DNA of 18,395 nucleotides from Falsiroseomonas sp035644895 (lineage in GTDB: Bacteria > Pseudomonadota > Alphaproteobacteria > Acetobacterales > Acetobacteraceae). The notes under the pieces were generated by a model. It was not told the origin of the DNA, made no database searches, and saw nothing but the letters and a program-made list of their open reading frames with translations. A program made the position numbers and the translations under genes. The stretch spans positions 1-18,395 of the forward strand of contig DASQNQ010000354.1 of the NCBI GenBank assembly GCA_035644895.1, given 5' to 3'. Within the stretch, counting starts at the first letter, position 1. Every line of letters starts with the position of its first letter. Shown in pieces: positions 1-6,563 of the stretch.

Positions 1-285
1 CAGCCTCCGCCCGTACTCGGCAAGATGATCGGCGGCGCGCTGGTCGGCACCTTCCTCGGCGTGCTGCTCGCCTACGGGCTGATGGGTCCGATCGCCGCGC
101 GGCTGAAGGCAGTGGTGGAGGAGGAGGCGAAGTACCTCGAGGTGATCCGCGCCGTGATGGTCGCGCACCTGCACGGCAACGCGCCGCAGGTCTCGGTGGA
201 GACGGGACGCAAGATGGTGCCGACCCACCACATGCCCAGCTTCCAGGAGCTGGAGGAGGCGCTGCAGAACCTCTCCATCGGTTGA
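1..285 (+). CDS. motA: Flagellar motor stator protein MotA, C-terminal fragment (5' end outside window)
   Basis: The reading frame is open from base 1 and ends at TGA 283-285, so only the last 94 residues are present. MotA is the inner-membrane stator subunit that, with MotB, conducts ions and pushes on FliG. The visible part begins just before the last transmembrane helix: a PPPVLGK lead-in, then a Gly-rich membrane segment with GTFLGVLLAYG followed by GPIAARL. The cytoplasmic tail follows, with the Glu-rich EEEAKYLEVIRAV stretch and the family-typical APQVSVETGRK and PSFQELEEAL. These match the MotA C-terminus of alphaproteobacteria. The ATG at 25 is internal, not a start. No motB lies downstream: the next gene on this strand is a thioesterase starting 32 bases later. 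Confidence 0.9.
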   Translation, partial: QPPPVLGKMIGGALVGTFLGVLLAYGLMGPIAARLKAVVEEEAKYLEVIRAVMVAHLHGNAPQVSVETGRKMVPTHHMPSFQELEEALQNLSIG

Positions 286-317
286 CGAGCGGACCCGCGC
301 GCGGCACGCCTGCGCGC

Positions 318-764
318 ATGACCGAGCCCCTCGACGCCGCCCTGCCCCCCGCGCCCTTCCACGAGCTGATGGGCTTCACCTTGCTGGAATGGCGCGACGG
401 CTTCGCGCGGCTGGCCTGTGACGCAGGGCCGCGGCACCTCAACCGCTCCGGCATCGTGCATGGGGGCGTCGCGCTGTCGCTGGTGGACCAGGCCGCGGCC
501 TATGCGGGGCTGTGGTGTTCCGTGCCGGGCAACGTCCGGCGGGCGGTGACGCTCGACCTTGACTGCCGATTCACGGGGCAGGCGAAGGTCGGGCGGCTGG
601 TGGCGGAGGGTCGCGTCGTCTCCCGCGGGCGCAACATCTTCTTCTGTCGGACCGAGGTGTTCGACGAGTCCCGCACGATGGTGGCCTTCGGCGCCTCCAC
701 CCATCGCTGGCGGGCGGGCAGCGAGGGGGTGGAGGGGCAGCCGGTCGAGGCGCTGGAGCCGTAG
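318..764 (+). CDS. PaaI-family hotdog-fold acyl-CoA thioesterase
   Basis: This encodes 148 residues, the usual size for a single-domain PaaI/YdiI-type thioesterase that hydrolyses acyl- or aryl-CoA in the cytoplasm. A hotdog signature is visible: HLNRSGIVHGG at residues 40-50 (HGG at 48-50), then a helix carrying Asp57, which sits where the catalytic acid of this family usually lies. The strands CRFTGQAKVGRLVAEGRVV and a C-terminal MVAFGASTHRW follow. I chose ATG 318. An in-frame TTG at 282 overlaps the motA stop by four bases and would add 12 low-complexity residues (TSGPARGTPAR). No good Shine-Dalgarno precedes either start. A GCGCGC inverted repeat (297-302/312-317) abuts the ATG. The substrate cannot be told from the sequence. 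Confidence 0.85.
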   Translation: MTEPLDAALPPAPFHELMGFTLLEWRDGFARLACDAGPRHLNRSGIVHGGVALSLVDQAAAYAGLWCSVPGNVRRAVTLDLDCRFTGQAKVGRLVAEGRVVSRGRNIFFCRTEVFDESRTMVAFGASTHRWRAGSEGVEGQPVEALEP

Positions 765-772
765 GCTTCGCT

Positions 773-782
773 CCGAGCTCGG
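773..782. terminator. Short palindrome between convergent genes
   Basis: CCGAGCTCGG is a perfect 10-bp palindrome in the 25-base gap between the convergent thioesterase and unknown-protein genes. Its position suits a bidirectional stop signal, but there is no T tract and the hairpin would be very short, so terminator function is only a guess. Confidence 0.2.
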
Positions 783-789
783 CCCGGAA

Positions 790-1986
790 TCAGCGCAACA
801 GCGTCGCCGCTGCTTCGGACCCGGCCAGGATCTCCACGAGCCGGGCGAGATCCACCATGCCCAGCCCGCCCGGCCTTTCGGCCAGTGACGCCAGCCGGAC
901 GGAGGCCCCGCGCAGGAGGCGGTCGAACTCGGCCTCCGCGCCGATCCGCCGCCCCGCCGTCTCGAGGCGCCGCAGGTCACGCGCCGTGCCCTCCAGTGCC
1001 AGGACGACCTCGTCCGGCACGGCGTCCGCCGCATGCGCCCGCGTGGCCGGCGCGATCAGCGCCTCCTCCAGCGCCGCGGCGAAGCGGTCCCGGCACAGGC
1101 TGGCCGCGTCGCGGCGGACTGGCGCCAGGTCGCGGCGGCGCGCGTCGCGCAGCGCGGGCGCACCCTCGGCTTCCAGGTTCTCCAGCCGTCGCAGGAACGC
1201 CGATGCCGCCTCGGCCAGCGCCGCAGGTTCGGCGCAGCCCATCTCCTCGACGTCCTGGGCCACCGCGCTTCGCAAGGCCCGCTCCGCCGCCGGTCTGACC
1301 GAGGGCAGGAGCGAGGCCGCCGCCGAAACCACGTCTCCAGGCGCGGTTGCATTCCGGAGCAGAAGGCGCATGCCTGCCTCGAGCGGTCCCAGCCCCTCCC
1401 CGGCCAACGGGCCGAGGGCGCCGCGCAGCAGCGCCATCGGTGGGCCCTCCTCGTGCAGCGCCGCCCAGAGTGCCGGCGCATGCCGCCAGACCGCGGCGCA
1501 GAGCGCGAGGACAGGGCGGGCCGCGTCCTCCGGCAGGCCCGCCAGTGTCCAACCGGGTGGCGGCACGGGGAGATCGAGTGCGGCGGCGGCAGGCCAGAGC
1601 CGGGCGCCTAGCTCCGCCGTGAGCCGCGCATCGCCACAGACGCCGCGCATGCCGGCCGTCTCGATCTCGGCGGCCAGGGGACCCAGGGCGGCGGCAACGG
1701 CACCGCTCACCGGGAGGATCGCGCTGCGAGGCACCTCCAGCATGCCACGGCGCCATTCGCAGGGCGCCACCAGCACGGCATCGAGCGGGAGGAAGAGAAG
1801 GCGCGGCAGGCGCAGCGGCCGGGGCGGGCGCAGGCGTCGCAGCCGCGGCCGGATGTGCTCGATCAACGCATCCGCATCCCCTCGTACCGGCAGGGAGTCG
1901 AGCTGCGCGACCACCCGGGTCACCGCCGCATCCGGCGCCCCCGCAAGGGCCGCGCGGAGCTGCCGTGCATCCGACCCTGGCGTCAT
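790..1986 (-). CDS. Uncharacterised protein, second gene of a two-gene unit
   Basis: The product has 398 residues and no domain I can name. It reads as a soluble, Ala/Leu/Arg-rich, mostly helical protein without signal peptide or clear membrane segment. Near residues 40-60 is a basic/proline cluster (RPRLRRLRPPRPLRLPRLL), followed by a hydrophobic FLPLDAVLVAP stretch and a polar turn leading to RSAILPV. I have a general recollection of uncharacterised proteobacterial proteins with a similar Arg-rich then F-x-P-hydrophobic pattern, but no function is attached to them. I chose ATG 1986 because it overlaps the upstream stop as ATGA (1983-1986), the usual sign of translational coupling. Extension to 2121 would read antisense-like, Ala/Pro-rich sequence inside the upstream gene. 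The gene converges with the thioesterase gene. Confidence 0.75.
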   Translation of the reverse strand: MTPGSDARQLRAALAGAPDAAVTRVVAQLDSLPVRGDADALIEHIRPRLRRLRPPRPLRLPRLLFLPLDAVLVAPCEWRRGMLEVPRSAILPVSGAVAAALGPLAAEIETAGMRGVCGDARLTAELGARLWPAAAALDLPVPPPGWTLAGLPEDAARPVLALCAAVWRHAPALWAALHEEGPPMALLRGALGPLAGEGLGPLEAGMRLLLRNATAPGDVVSAAASLLPSVRPAAERALRSAVAQDVEEMGCAEPAALAEAASAFLRRLENLEAEGAPALRDARRRDLAPVRRDAASLCRDRFAAALEEALIAPATRAHAADAVPDEVVLALEGTARDLRRLETAGRRIGAEAEFDRLLRGASVRLASLAERPGGLGMVDLARLVEILAGSEAAATLLR

Positions 1987-2921
1987 GCCGCCTCCGGCAG
2001 CAGGCGCTCGATCCGTGCGACAAGATCCGGCAGGGCGACCGAGGACGGCAGCGTCGCCGGCGGCCGGAGCGACCGGCGCAGGCGCAGCACCGGGTCCCAT
2101 GCACAGACCGCGCCGGGCCACTCATCGGCTTCCACCGCCGGAATGGGCAGATGCGCGGCCATGGCGGCCAGCGCGTCGGCCCGCCCGTCCGGCGGCGTGG
2201 CGAACCAGGCGGCCACGAGCATGCGCCATCCGTCGAGCAGCCAGCCGGGCCGCCGGAGCAGCGCGACCGCTCCGGCGTCGCGCGGCCTGGCGGGGAGGCC
2301 GTCGAGGCAGGCCTCAACTCCGGCCAGCGTGAGCCTTGCCGCACCGAGCACCACCCGCCCCGCGTGGTCTTCAGGCCTGCCGGACAGCCACCCGGCAAGC
2401 TCCTCGGCCATGTCCCGGAGACGGGTCGCAAGGCGCGGCACGGAGCCGTCCCGCCCCTGGCCGATCTCGGCGAGGGCCTCCACCAGCGCGGGTGGGACAT
2501 TGGCCGGCAGCCCGGCACGCACGGCAGCCAGCGCCCTGGCATGGAGCGCTGCCTCGGCGCCCGCCGCCGCCGCGGCCTGCCGCCCGGCGAGGCCCTCTGC
2601 CGCCGTCTGTCTTGCCGCCTCGCGCAGCCGGGCCGGGCCGGGCTCGGGCAGCGCCGTCGCCAGGCTCCAGAGCCGCCGGTCATGCAGCGTCGGCTGTGCC
2701 ACATCCCGGGCGGCCGCCCAGCCAAGCACGTAGCTCCCGCGCCCGGCGAGGCTGGGCAGGATCAGCTCCGGCTCGCCGCCCGTCGCCCACCGCAGCCTGG
2801 CGCCGGCCAGCAGCGGCGAGGTGAACGGGATGGCCCAGCCCCTCTCGGCGAAGGTGGCCGCGCGCTCCGGCAGGGGGGCGGCGAAGCGTTCAAGCAGGGC
2901 GGCGGCATGCGGCAGCGGCAT
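1983..2921 (-). CDS. Uncharacterised protein, first gene of a two-gene unit
   Basis: The product has 312 residues and is not recognised. The N-terminal 100 residues contain a beta-like part with aromatic, Gly and Pro positions (GWAIPFTSPLLAGARL, ELILPSLAGRGSYVLGW), then PTLHDRRLW around residue 77. The rest is Ala-rich and helical, with EGLAGRQAAAAAGAEAALHARALAA. There is no signal peptide, and no obvious metal or nucleotide motif. The stop TGA overlaps the ATG of the next gene, so the two are almost certainly co-translated and probably work together. The gene starts 56 bases after the crotonase gene on the same strand and may share its transcript. No convincing Shine-Dalgarno is seen before ATG 2921. 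Confidence 0.75.
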   Translation of the reverse strand: MPLPHAAALLERFAAPLPERAATFAERGWAIPFTSPLLAGARLRWATGGEPELILPSLAGRGSYVLGWAAARDVAQPTLHDRRLWSLATALPEPGPARLREAARQTAAEGLAGRQAAAAAGAEAALHARALAAVRAGLPANVPPALVEALAEIGQGRDGSVPRLATRLRDMAEELAGWLSGRPEDHAGRVVLGAARLTLAGVEACLDGLPARPRDAGAVALLRRPGWLLDGWRMLVAAWFATPPDGRADALAAMAAHLPIPAVEADEWPGAVCAWDPVLRLRRSLRPPATLPSSVALPDLVARIERLLPEAA

Positions 2922-2977
2922 CGGCGCAGCATGACGCGGTGGGGTGAAGGAACGGTTAGGGAGCGCGGGCGCCGCGG

Positions 2978-3760
2978 CTACCGCCCGCGGAACACCGGGC
3001 GGCGGCGCTCGATGAAGGCGCGCGTCGCCTCCTGGAAGTCCTCGGTGAAGGGGAAGTTGAGCGAGGCGGCCTTCTGCTCGGGCGTGATCGGCAAGGTCCC
3101 GCGCAGCTCCTGCAGGGCGCGCTTGTGGAAGCGGTTGGCAAGCGGCGCCCCCTCCGCGATGCGGCGGGCCAGCGCCAGCGCCTCCTCCTGCACCGCCGCG
3201 TCGGGCACGAGGCGCGTCAGCAGCCCCTTCCCGAACGCCTCCTCGCCCGTGAAGACGCGGCCCTCGACCAGCAGCTCCATCGCGACGGCGTAGCCGACCG
3301 ATTCCAGGATCGGGTCCAGCTCCTCATAGGCGTAGAAGATGTTGAGGTTTCGGGCGGGGATGCCCATGCGCGTGCCCGGCCCGCCCACGCGGAAGTCGGC
3401 CATGGTGGCGATGCCGCAGCCCCCGCCCATGGTCCAGCCGCGGCAGGCGGCCACGACGGGGTGGGTGCAACGGCGGATGGACTGGAAGGCGCGGTGCAGC
3501 TCCTCGGCGTAGACCGCCTCGCGTTCCGGCGTGCCGCGCTCCTCGGGGAAGGCGGCGATGTCGGCGCCGGCGCAGAAGGCCTCCTCCCCGGCGCCGCGGA
3601 TCACGACGCAGCGCAGCGAGGTGTCCGCCGACAGCCGCTCCAGCGTCTCCCGGAGGGCGATCCACATGGGCAGGTCGAGGCAGTTGCGCTTCGCCGCGCG
3701 GTCGATGGTGACGAGGGCGATGCCGGCGTCGGTCGCCGTGACGATCAGGGGGTGGGGCAT
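2978..3760 (-). CDS. Crotonase-fold (enoyl-CoA hydratase/isomerase family) protein lacking both canonical catalytic glutamates
   Basis: At 260 residues this is a full-length crotonase domain. The two oxyanion-hole segments that bind the thioester carbonyl are present: FCAGADI at 62-68 and RGWTMGGGC at 107-115. In rat mitochondrial enoyl-CoA hydratase the two catalytic Glu (144 and 164) fall in GGCE and, 20 residues later, in QPE. Here the equivalent positions are Gly116 (GGGCG) and Ala136 (GIPA). CoA-thioester binding is therefore expected, but ordinary hydration is not. Nearby candidates for chemistry are Tyr143, Tyr145, Glu146 and Glu147. The C-terminal part (GRVFTGEEAFGKGLL, then FHKRALQEL) is normal for the family. 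It is divergent from the PPOX gene and upstream of two unknown genes on its own strand. Specific substrate unknown. Confidence 0.85.
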   Translation of the reverse strand: MPHPLIVTATDAGIALVTIDRAAKRNCLDLPMWIALRETLERLSADTSLRCVVIRGAGEEAFCAGADIAAFPEERGTPEREAVYAEELHRAFQSIRRCTHPVVAACRGWTMGGGCGIATMADFRVGGPGTRMGIPARNLNIFYAYEELDPILESVGYAVAMELLVEGRVFTGEEAFGKGLLTRLVPDAAVQEEALALARRIAEGAPLANRFHKRALQELRGTLPITPEQKAASLNFPFTEDFQEATRAFIERRRPVFRGR

Positions 3761-3824
3761 GGCGGTGCGACGCTACCCCGCCCCGCCGGCCACCGGAAGG
3801 GAGGGACCTGCAACCCCCCTGGCG

Positions 3825-3860
3825 CTGCCTCGTTCTGGCCGCCGACGCGAACGGAGGCAG
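3825..3860 (+). promoter_or_regulatory. Hairpin in the 5' leader that pairs the Shine-Dalgarno of the PPOX gene
   Basis: The left arm CTGCCTCGTTC (3825-3835) pairs with 3849-3860 (GAAC, one bulged G at 3853, then GAGGCAG), giving 11 base pairs around a 13-base loop. The right arm contains the GGAGG (3853-3857) that lies eight bases before ATG 3866. If it forms in the mRNA, it would mask ribosome binding. The pairing is read directly from the sequence; a regulatory role is inferred. Confidence 0.45.
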
Positions 3861-3865
3861 GAACT

Positions 3866-4381
3866 ATGGTCGAGACCAGGACGGACCAGGCGGCGAAGGA
3901 CAAGGTCTTTGAGCTGATCCGCGAGGTGCAGGTCGCGACGCTCGTGACCCATGCCGAGGGCGGGCGCATGCGCGGCCGGCCGATGCGCGCGGTGAAGCTG
4001 AAGCAGTTCGACGGCACGCTGTGGTTCTTCACCTCCTATCCCTCGCCGAAGACGGAGGAGATCGCGGACGACAGCCATGTGCTGCTCGCCTACGCCGACC
4101 CGTCCAGCCAGAACTACGTCTCCATCGCCGGCACGGCGCGGGTGATGCGCGACGTCGAGAAGCAGAAGGAGCTCTGGAGCGAGCCGCTGCGCGCCTGGTT
4201 CCCGAACGGGCCGGAGGATGCGCGGGCCGGGCTCCTCAAGGTGGAGGTCGAGGGTGCGGAGTACTGGGACGCGCCCTCCTCCACCCTCATCCACGCCTAT
4301 GGCTACCTGAAGGCCATCACCACCGGGCAGCCGCCCTCCTCGGGCGACAATGACAAGGTGGCGTTCAAGCGGCCGGCCTGA
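3866..4381 (+). CDS. Pyridoxamine 5'-phosphate oxidase-like, general stress protein 26 family (FMN-binding split barrel)
   Basis: The product has 171 residues, typical for COG3871-type proteins, which use a split barrel to bind flavin (FMN/FAD or F420-like). They are induced by stress in several bacteria; the reaction is usually unknown. Visible family features are an N-terminal helix, then VQVATLVTH, the RGRPMRAVKLKQ strand, LWFFTSYPSPKTEEI, VLLAYADPSSQNYVSIAGTARV, and the acidic C-terminal VEVEGAEYWDAPSS. The start is set by GGAGG at 3853-3857 with an eight-base spacer to ATG 3866. A longer upstream reading in this frame is the shadow of the crotonase gene on the other strand. The gene stands alone, divergent from the crotonase and convergent with the glycosyltransferase, and ends next to a strong hairpin. 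Confidence 0.85.
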   Translation: MVETRTDQAAKDKVFELIREVQVATLVTHAEGGRMRGRPMRAVKLKQFDGTLWFFTSYPSPKTEEIADDSHVLLAYADPSSQNYVSIAGTARVMRDVEKQKELWSEPLRAWFPNGPEDARAGLLKVEVEGAEYWDAPSSTLIHAYGYLKAITTGQPPSSGDNDKVAFKRPA

Positions 4382-4394
4382 CCGGCATGCCCTT

Positions 4395-4424
4395 CCGCCG
4401 GGCCCGCCACGGGCGGCCCGGCGG
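4395..4424. terminator. Bidirectional hairpin terminator between convergent PPOX and glycosyltransferase genes
   Basis: The left arm (4395-4408) and right arm (4412-4424) pair over 13 GC-rich base pairs with one bulged C and a three-base loop. The hairpin fills the 43-base gap between two convergent stops and abuts the TGA of the minus-strand gene (4425-4427). There is no U tract on either side, as is common in high-GC genomes. Its strength and position make a shared terminator likely. Confidence 0.6.
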
Positions 4425-5684
4425 TCAGGCCTGCGCCCGCCGCGTGCGCAGCCAGAGCCACGCCAGCAGGCCGATGGCGAGCAGGTTGAACAGGACCGCG
4501 AGCGGCACCCGCCAGTTGATGAGCCCCGCCAGGAAGGGCTGGTAGGCCAGAAGCGCCGCGGTCTGGGACGCGATGGCGAGCGGCAGCAGCGCGGGCTTCA
4601 GGCACGCCGAGAGCACCATCAGCACCTCCGCCACGAAGAAGTAGCGGCTGTGCATCTTGGGCGTGAGGAAGGGAAGCAGCGCGCAGGCCAGCGCCGCGCC
4701 GTGCAGCAGCGCCATGCCATGCAGCCGCCCCCCGCGGAGTGCCAGCAGGGTCAGCCCGCCCCCCGCCGCGGCCGCCAGCATCAGCCCCGCCAGGACCACG
4801 CCATCCGTGTTCGGCAGGACGAATTGCAGCCAGGTCCAAAGGCCCGGCGCATCGTAGGAGAGCTGGTCGAATCCCTCGAACCCGGCCAGGTACACGCCGA
4901 GCACCGCGTGCCAGGGCCGCCCCGCCAGGATCGGCGGCAGGGCAAGCAGCAGGTAGGGCACGGGGACCAGCAGGAGCAGCCGCGCCTGCCGGCGCGACAG
5001 CAGGAAGGCCAGAAGGATGGGCCCCAGGAAGGCTGCCTGCGGCTTGTAGGCCACGGCCAGCCCGTAGAGCAGCACCGCCGCCGCCCCCCGCCCACGGAGC
5101 ATCGCCAGCACCGCGCCGAGGATCGCGGCCGACCAGATCGCGTCGGTCTGGCCCCAGGCGCTGCCGTTCACGATCACCGTCGGCAGGGCGAAGACGACCA
5201 CCCCCGCGACCAGGCCCCGCAGCCGGTCGCCCGTCAGCGCGTGGGCGAGCAGCCCCGCCATCACGGCCAGGGCGGCATCGCCCGCCACGGAAACCAGCTT
5301 GATCGCCGTCAGGGGCTTCACCCAGTCCGGCAGCAAGGTCGTGAGCAGCAGGAGGTAGCTGTAGAAGGGCGAGTAGTCCGTGACGTCCATCCCGAGCACG
5401 CCGAGGCCGTGGGCCTGCTTGGCCTCGAACCAGGGCAGCACGTACCGGGTCATGTCCGTGTTGCTGAGCGGCATCAGCGACACCTTCAGGACCAGGGCGG
5501 CGAACAGGCCCAGCGCCGCGGAGGCCAGCACGGCCGCCTGCGTTCCGGTCAGACTGCGCACCACGCTCCCACGCTCCACGATGTCATCCGAACGGCGGAG
5601 CCTGAATTGTGCCGTCATGTGCCGCGCGCGTCCCGTCCCTGCCATCGTCTCGGCTTGATGCCGATACGTTTCGCCCATCGGCAT
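4425..5684 (-). CDS. GT-C fold polytopic membrane glycosyltransferase (mannosyltransferase-like)
   Basis: With 419 residues and about ten hydrophobic helices starting near residue 46, this looks like a GT-C enzyme that uses a polyprenyl-phosphate sugar and acts on the periplasmic face. Family-like features are an acidic first external loop (NTDMTRYVLPWFE, Asp77), DYSPFY at 103-108, GQTDAIW at 178-184, and PKMHSRYFF around residues 343-350, which resembles the H-x-R-Y element of ALG6/DUF2029-type enzymes. The acceptor is unknown. The start is uncertain: residues 1-22 have weaker third-position GC bias than the rest, and ATG 5618 (residue 23) is a reasonable alternative. Neither has a clear Shine-Dalgarno. 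The gene lies 88 bases downstream of the channel gene on the same strand. Confidence 0.75.
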   Translation of the reverse strand: MPMGETYRHQAETMAGTGRARHMTAQFRLRRSDDIVERGSVVRSLTGTQAAVLASAALGLFAALVLKVSLMPLSNTDMTRYVLPWFEAKQAHGLGVLGMDVTDYSPFYSYLLLLTTLLPDWVKPLTAIKLVSVAGDAALAVMAGLLAHALTGDRLRGLVAGVVVFALPTVIVNGSAWGQTDAIWSAAILGAVLAMLRGRGAAAVLLYGLAVAYKPQAAFLGPILLAFLLSRRQARLLLLVPVPYLLLALPPILAGRPWHAVLGVYLAGFEGFDQLSYDAPGLWTWLQFVLPNTDGVVLAGLMLAAAAGGGLTLLALRGGRLHGMALLHGAALACALLPFLTPKMHSRYFFVAEVLMVLSACLKPALLPLAIASQTAALLAYQPFLAGLINWRVPLAVLFNLLAIGLLAWLWLRTRRAQA

Positions 5685-5746
5685 CGGTCAGGTCGAAAGA
5701 CCTTTCCGTGATGCGGCGCGTCTCTCGCAGGCTTGACCATGGCCCG

Positions 5747-5773
5747 GGCCGGCGGGGCGCTGCATGGCCGGCC
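5747..5773 (-). terminator. Weak hairpin at the 3' end of the channel gene
   Basis: GGCCGGC (5747-5753) and GCCGGCC (5767-5773) form a 7-bp stem with a 13-base loop, touching the TAG stop of the channel gene (5773-5775). There is no T tract. It could be a terminator for the minus-strand channel gene or chance pairing in GC-rich DNA. Confidence 0.25.
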
Positions 5774-6516
5774 TACTCGTCATTCGGGATGTTGATCACC
5801 ACGCCGCACGCCTTGCAGTGGACCGCGTCCGGGTCGTGCCGGCCCAGCCCGCAGTTCGGGCAGCGATGCATCACCTTCACCGGGCGGAACAGCGCCTGGG
5901 CCAGGCGCAGGAACAGGGTGACGCCCGCCAGCATGACGATGACCGAGAGCATCCGGCCCGAGGTCCCCTGCAGCGTGATGTCGCCGAAGCCCGTCGTGGT
6001 GAGGGCCGTGACAGTGAAGTAGAGCGCGTCGGCCCAGTTGGTGATGTGCGGGTTCGTCTGGTGCTGGGTCGCGTGGATGAGGCCCGTCATGACCACCAGG
6101 AACACGACCAGGTCCGCCAGCGCGATCGGCGCTTCGGGGTTGGTGCGGGACACACGCAGGTCGGCCAGCAGGCGCGAGGTCCGCAGCAGCCGCAGCGTGC
6201 GGAGCACGCGCAGGAAGCCCCAGGCCTCCCCGAAGGGCACCAGGAGGAAGGATACGACGGCGATGATCTCGGCGACGCCGGCCGGGCGCAGCAGCTCGCG
6301 CCAGGGCTGCCGCGCGGCGCGCAGGCGCATGACCAGCTCGGCCCCGAGGGCGATGCCGAAGATCACGTCGATGATGCGCACGAAGAGGCTGGACGGGAGG
6401 AAGGAGGCAAGGATCACCCAGCCCAGCGCCGCGAGGTCGAGCCCCAGCAGCGCGTAGCCCGCCCGCGGCCCACGCAGCCCGGCAAATCGCTCGATGGCCG
6501 GAAGATGTTGCGACAT
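5773..6516 (-). CDS. Voltage-sensor-type cation (potassium channel-like) ion channel with C-terminal zinc ribbon
   Basis: This encodes 247 residues with the layout of a six-helix, voltage-gated-like channel. Helices S1-S3 occupy roughly residues 20-95. S4 carries Arg at every third position (103, 106, 109, 112, 115; RVLRTLRLLRTSR). S5 is near 130-148, the pore helix near 160-174, the selectivity filter is TGFGD at 175-179, and S6 near 188-205. The filter differs from the classic TVGYGD of K+ channels, so selectivity for K+ is likely but not assured. The cytoplasmic C-terminus holds two Cys pairs (C219/C222 and C234/C237; CPNC and CKAC), a rubredoxin-like zinc ribbon. The start codon ATG 6514-6516 lies within an 11-bp inverted repeat. 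hbd lies upstream on the same strand, 47 bases away. Confidence 0.8.
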   Translation of the reverse strand: MSQHLPAIERFAGLRGPRAGYALLGLDLAALGWVILASFLPSSLFVRIIDVIFGIALGAELVMRLRAARQPWRELLRPAGVAEIIAVVSFLLVPFGEAWGFLRVLRTLRLLRTSRLLADLRVSRTNPEAPIALADLVVFLVVMTGLIHATQHQTNPHITNWADALYFTVTALTTTGFGDITLQGTSGRMLSVIVMLAGVTLFLRLAQALFRPVKVMHRCPNCGLGRHDPDAVHCKACGVVINIPNDE

Positions 6517-6545
6517 CGCACGGGGAGAACGCCGCGTGCGATGTC
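6512..6545 (-). repeat. 11-bp perfect inverted repeat covering the channel gene start codon
   Basis: GACATCGCACG (6512-6522) and CGTGCGATGTC (6535-6545) are perfect inverted copies separated by 12 bases. On the minus-strand mRNA the ATG start (6514-6516) lies in the 3' arm, so folding would bury it. The same dyad sits 18 bases after the hbd stop (6564), so it could also end the etf-hbd transcript, although no U tract follows. A protein operator is a third possibility. Confidence 0.5.
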
Positions 6546-6563
6546 CGGTTCACCCGGATGGGG

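Noticed and set aside
282..317. TTG start for the thioesterase overlapping the motA stop
   Set aside because: Possible for coupling, but the added 12 residues are low-complexity and the ATG at 318 fits the usual family length. Kept only as an alternative.
857..2332. Long plus-strand open frame (about 490 codons) opposite the two unknown genes
   Set aside because: Arg/Ser/Ala-rich low-complexity translation typical of the antisense of GC-rich coding DNA. The minus-strand frames have the ATGA overlap and more protein-like composition.
4350..5711. Plus-strand open frame opposite the glycosyltransferase
   Set aside because: Gln/Arg/His-rich shadow with no hydrophobic pattern. The minus strand encodes a coherent multi-helix membrane protein.
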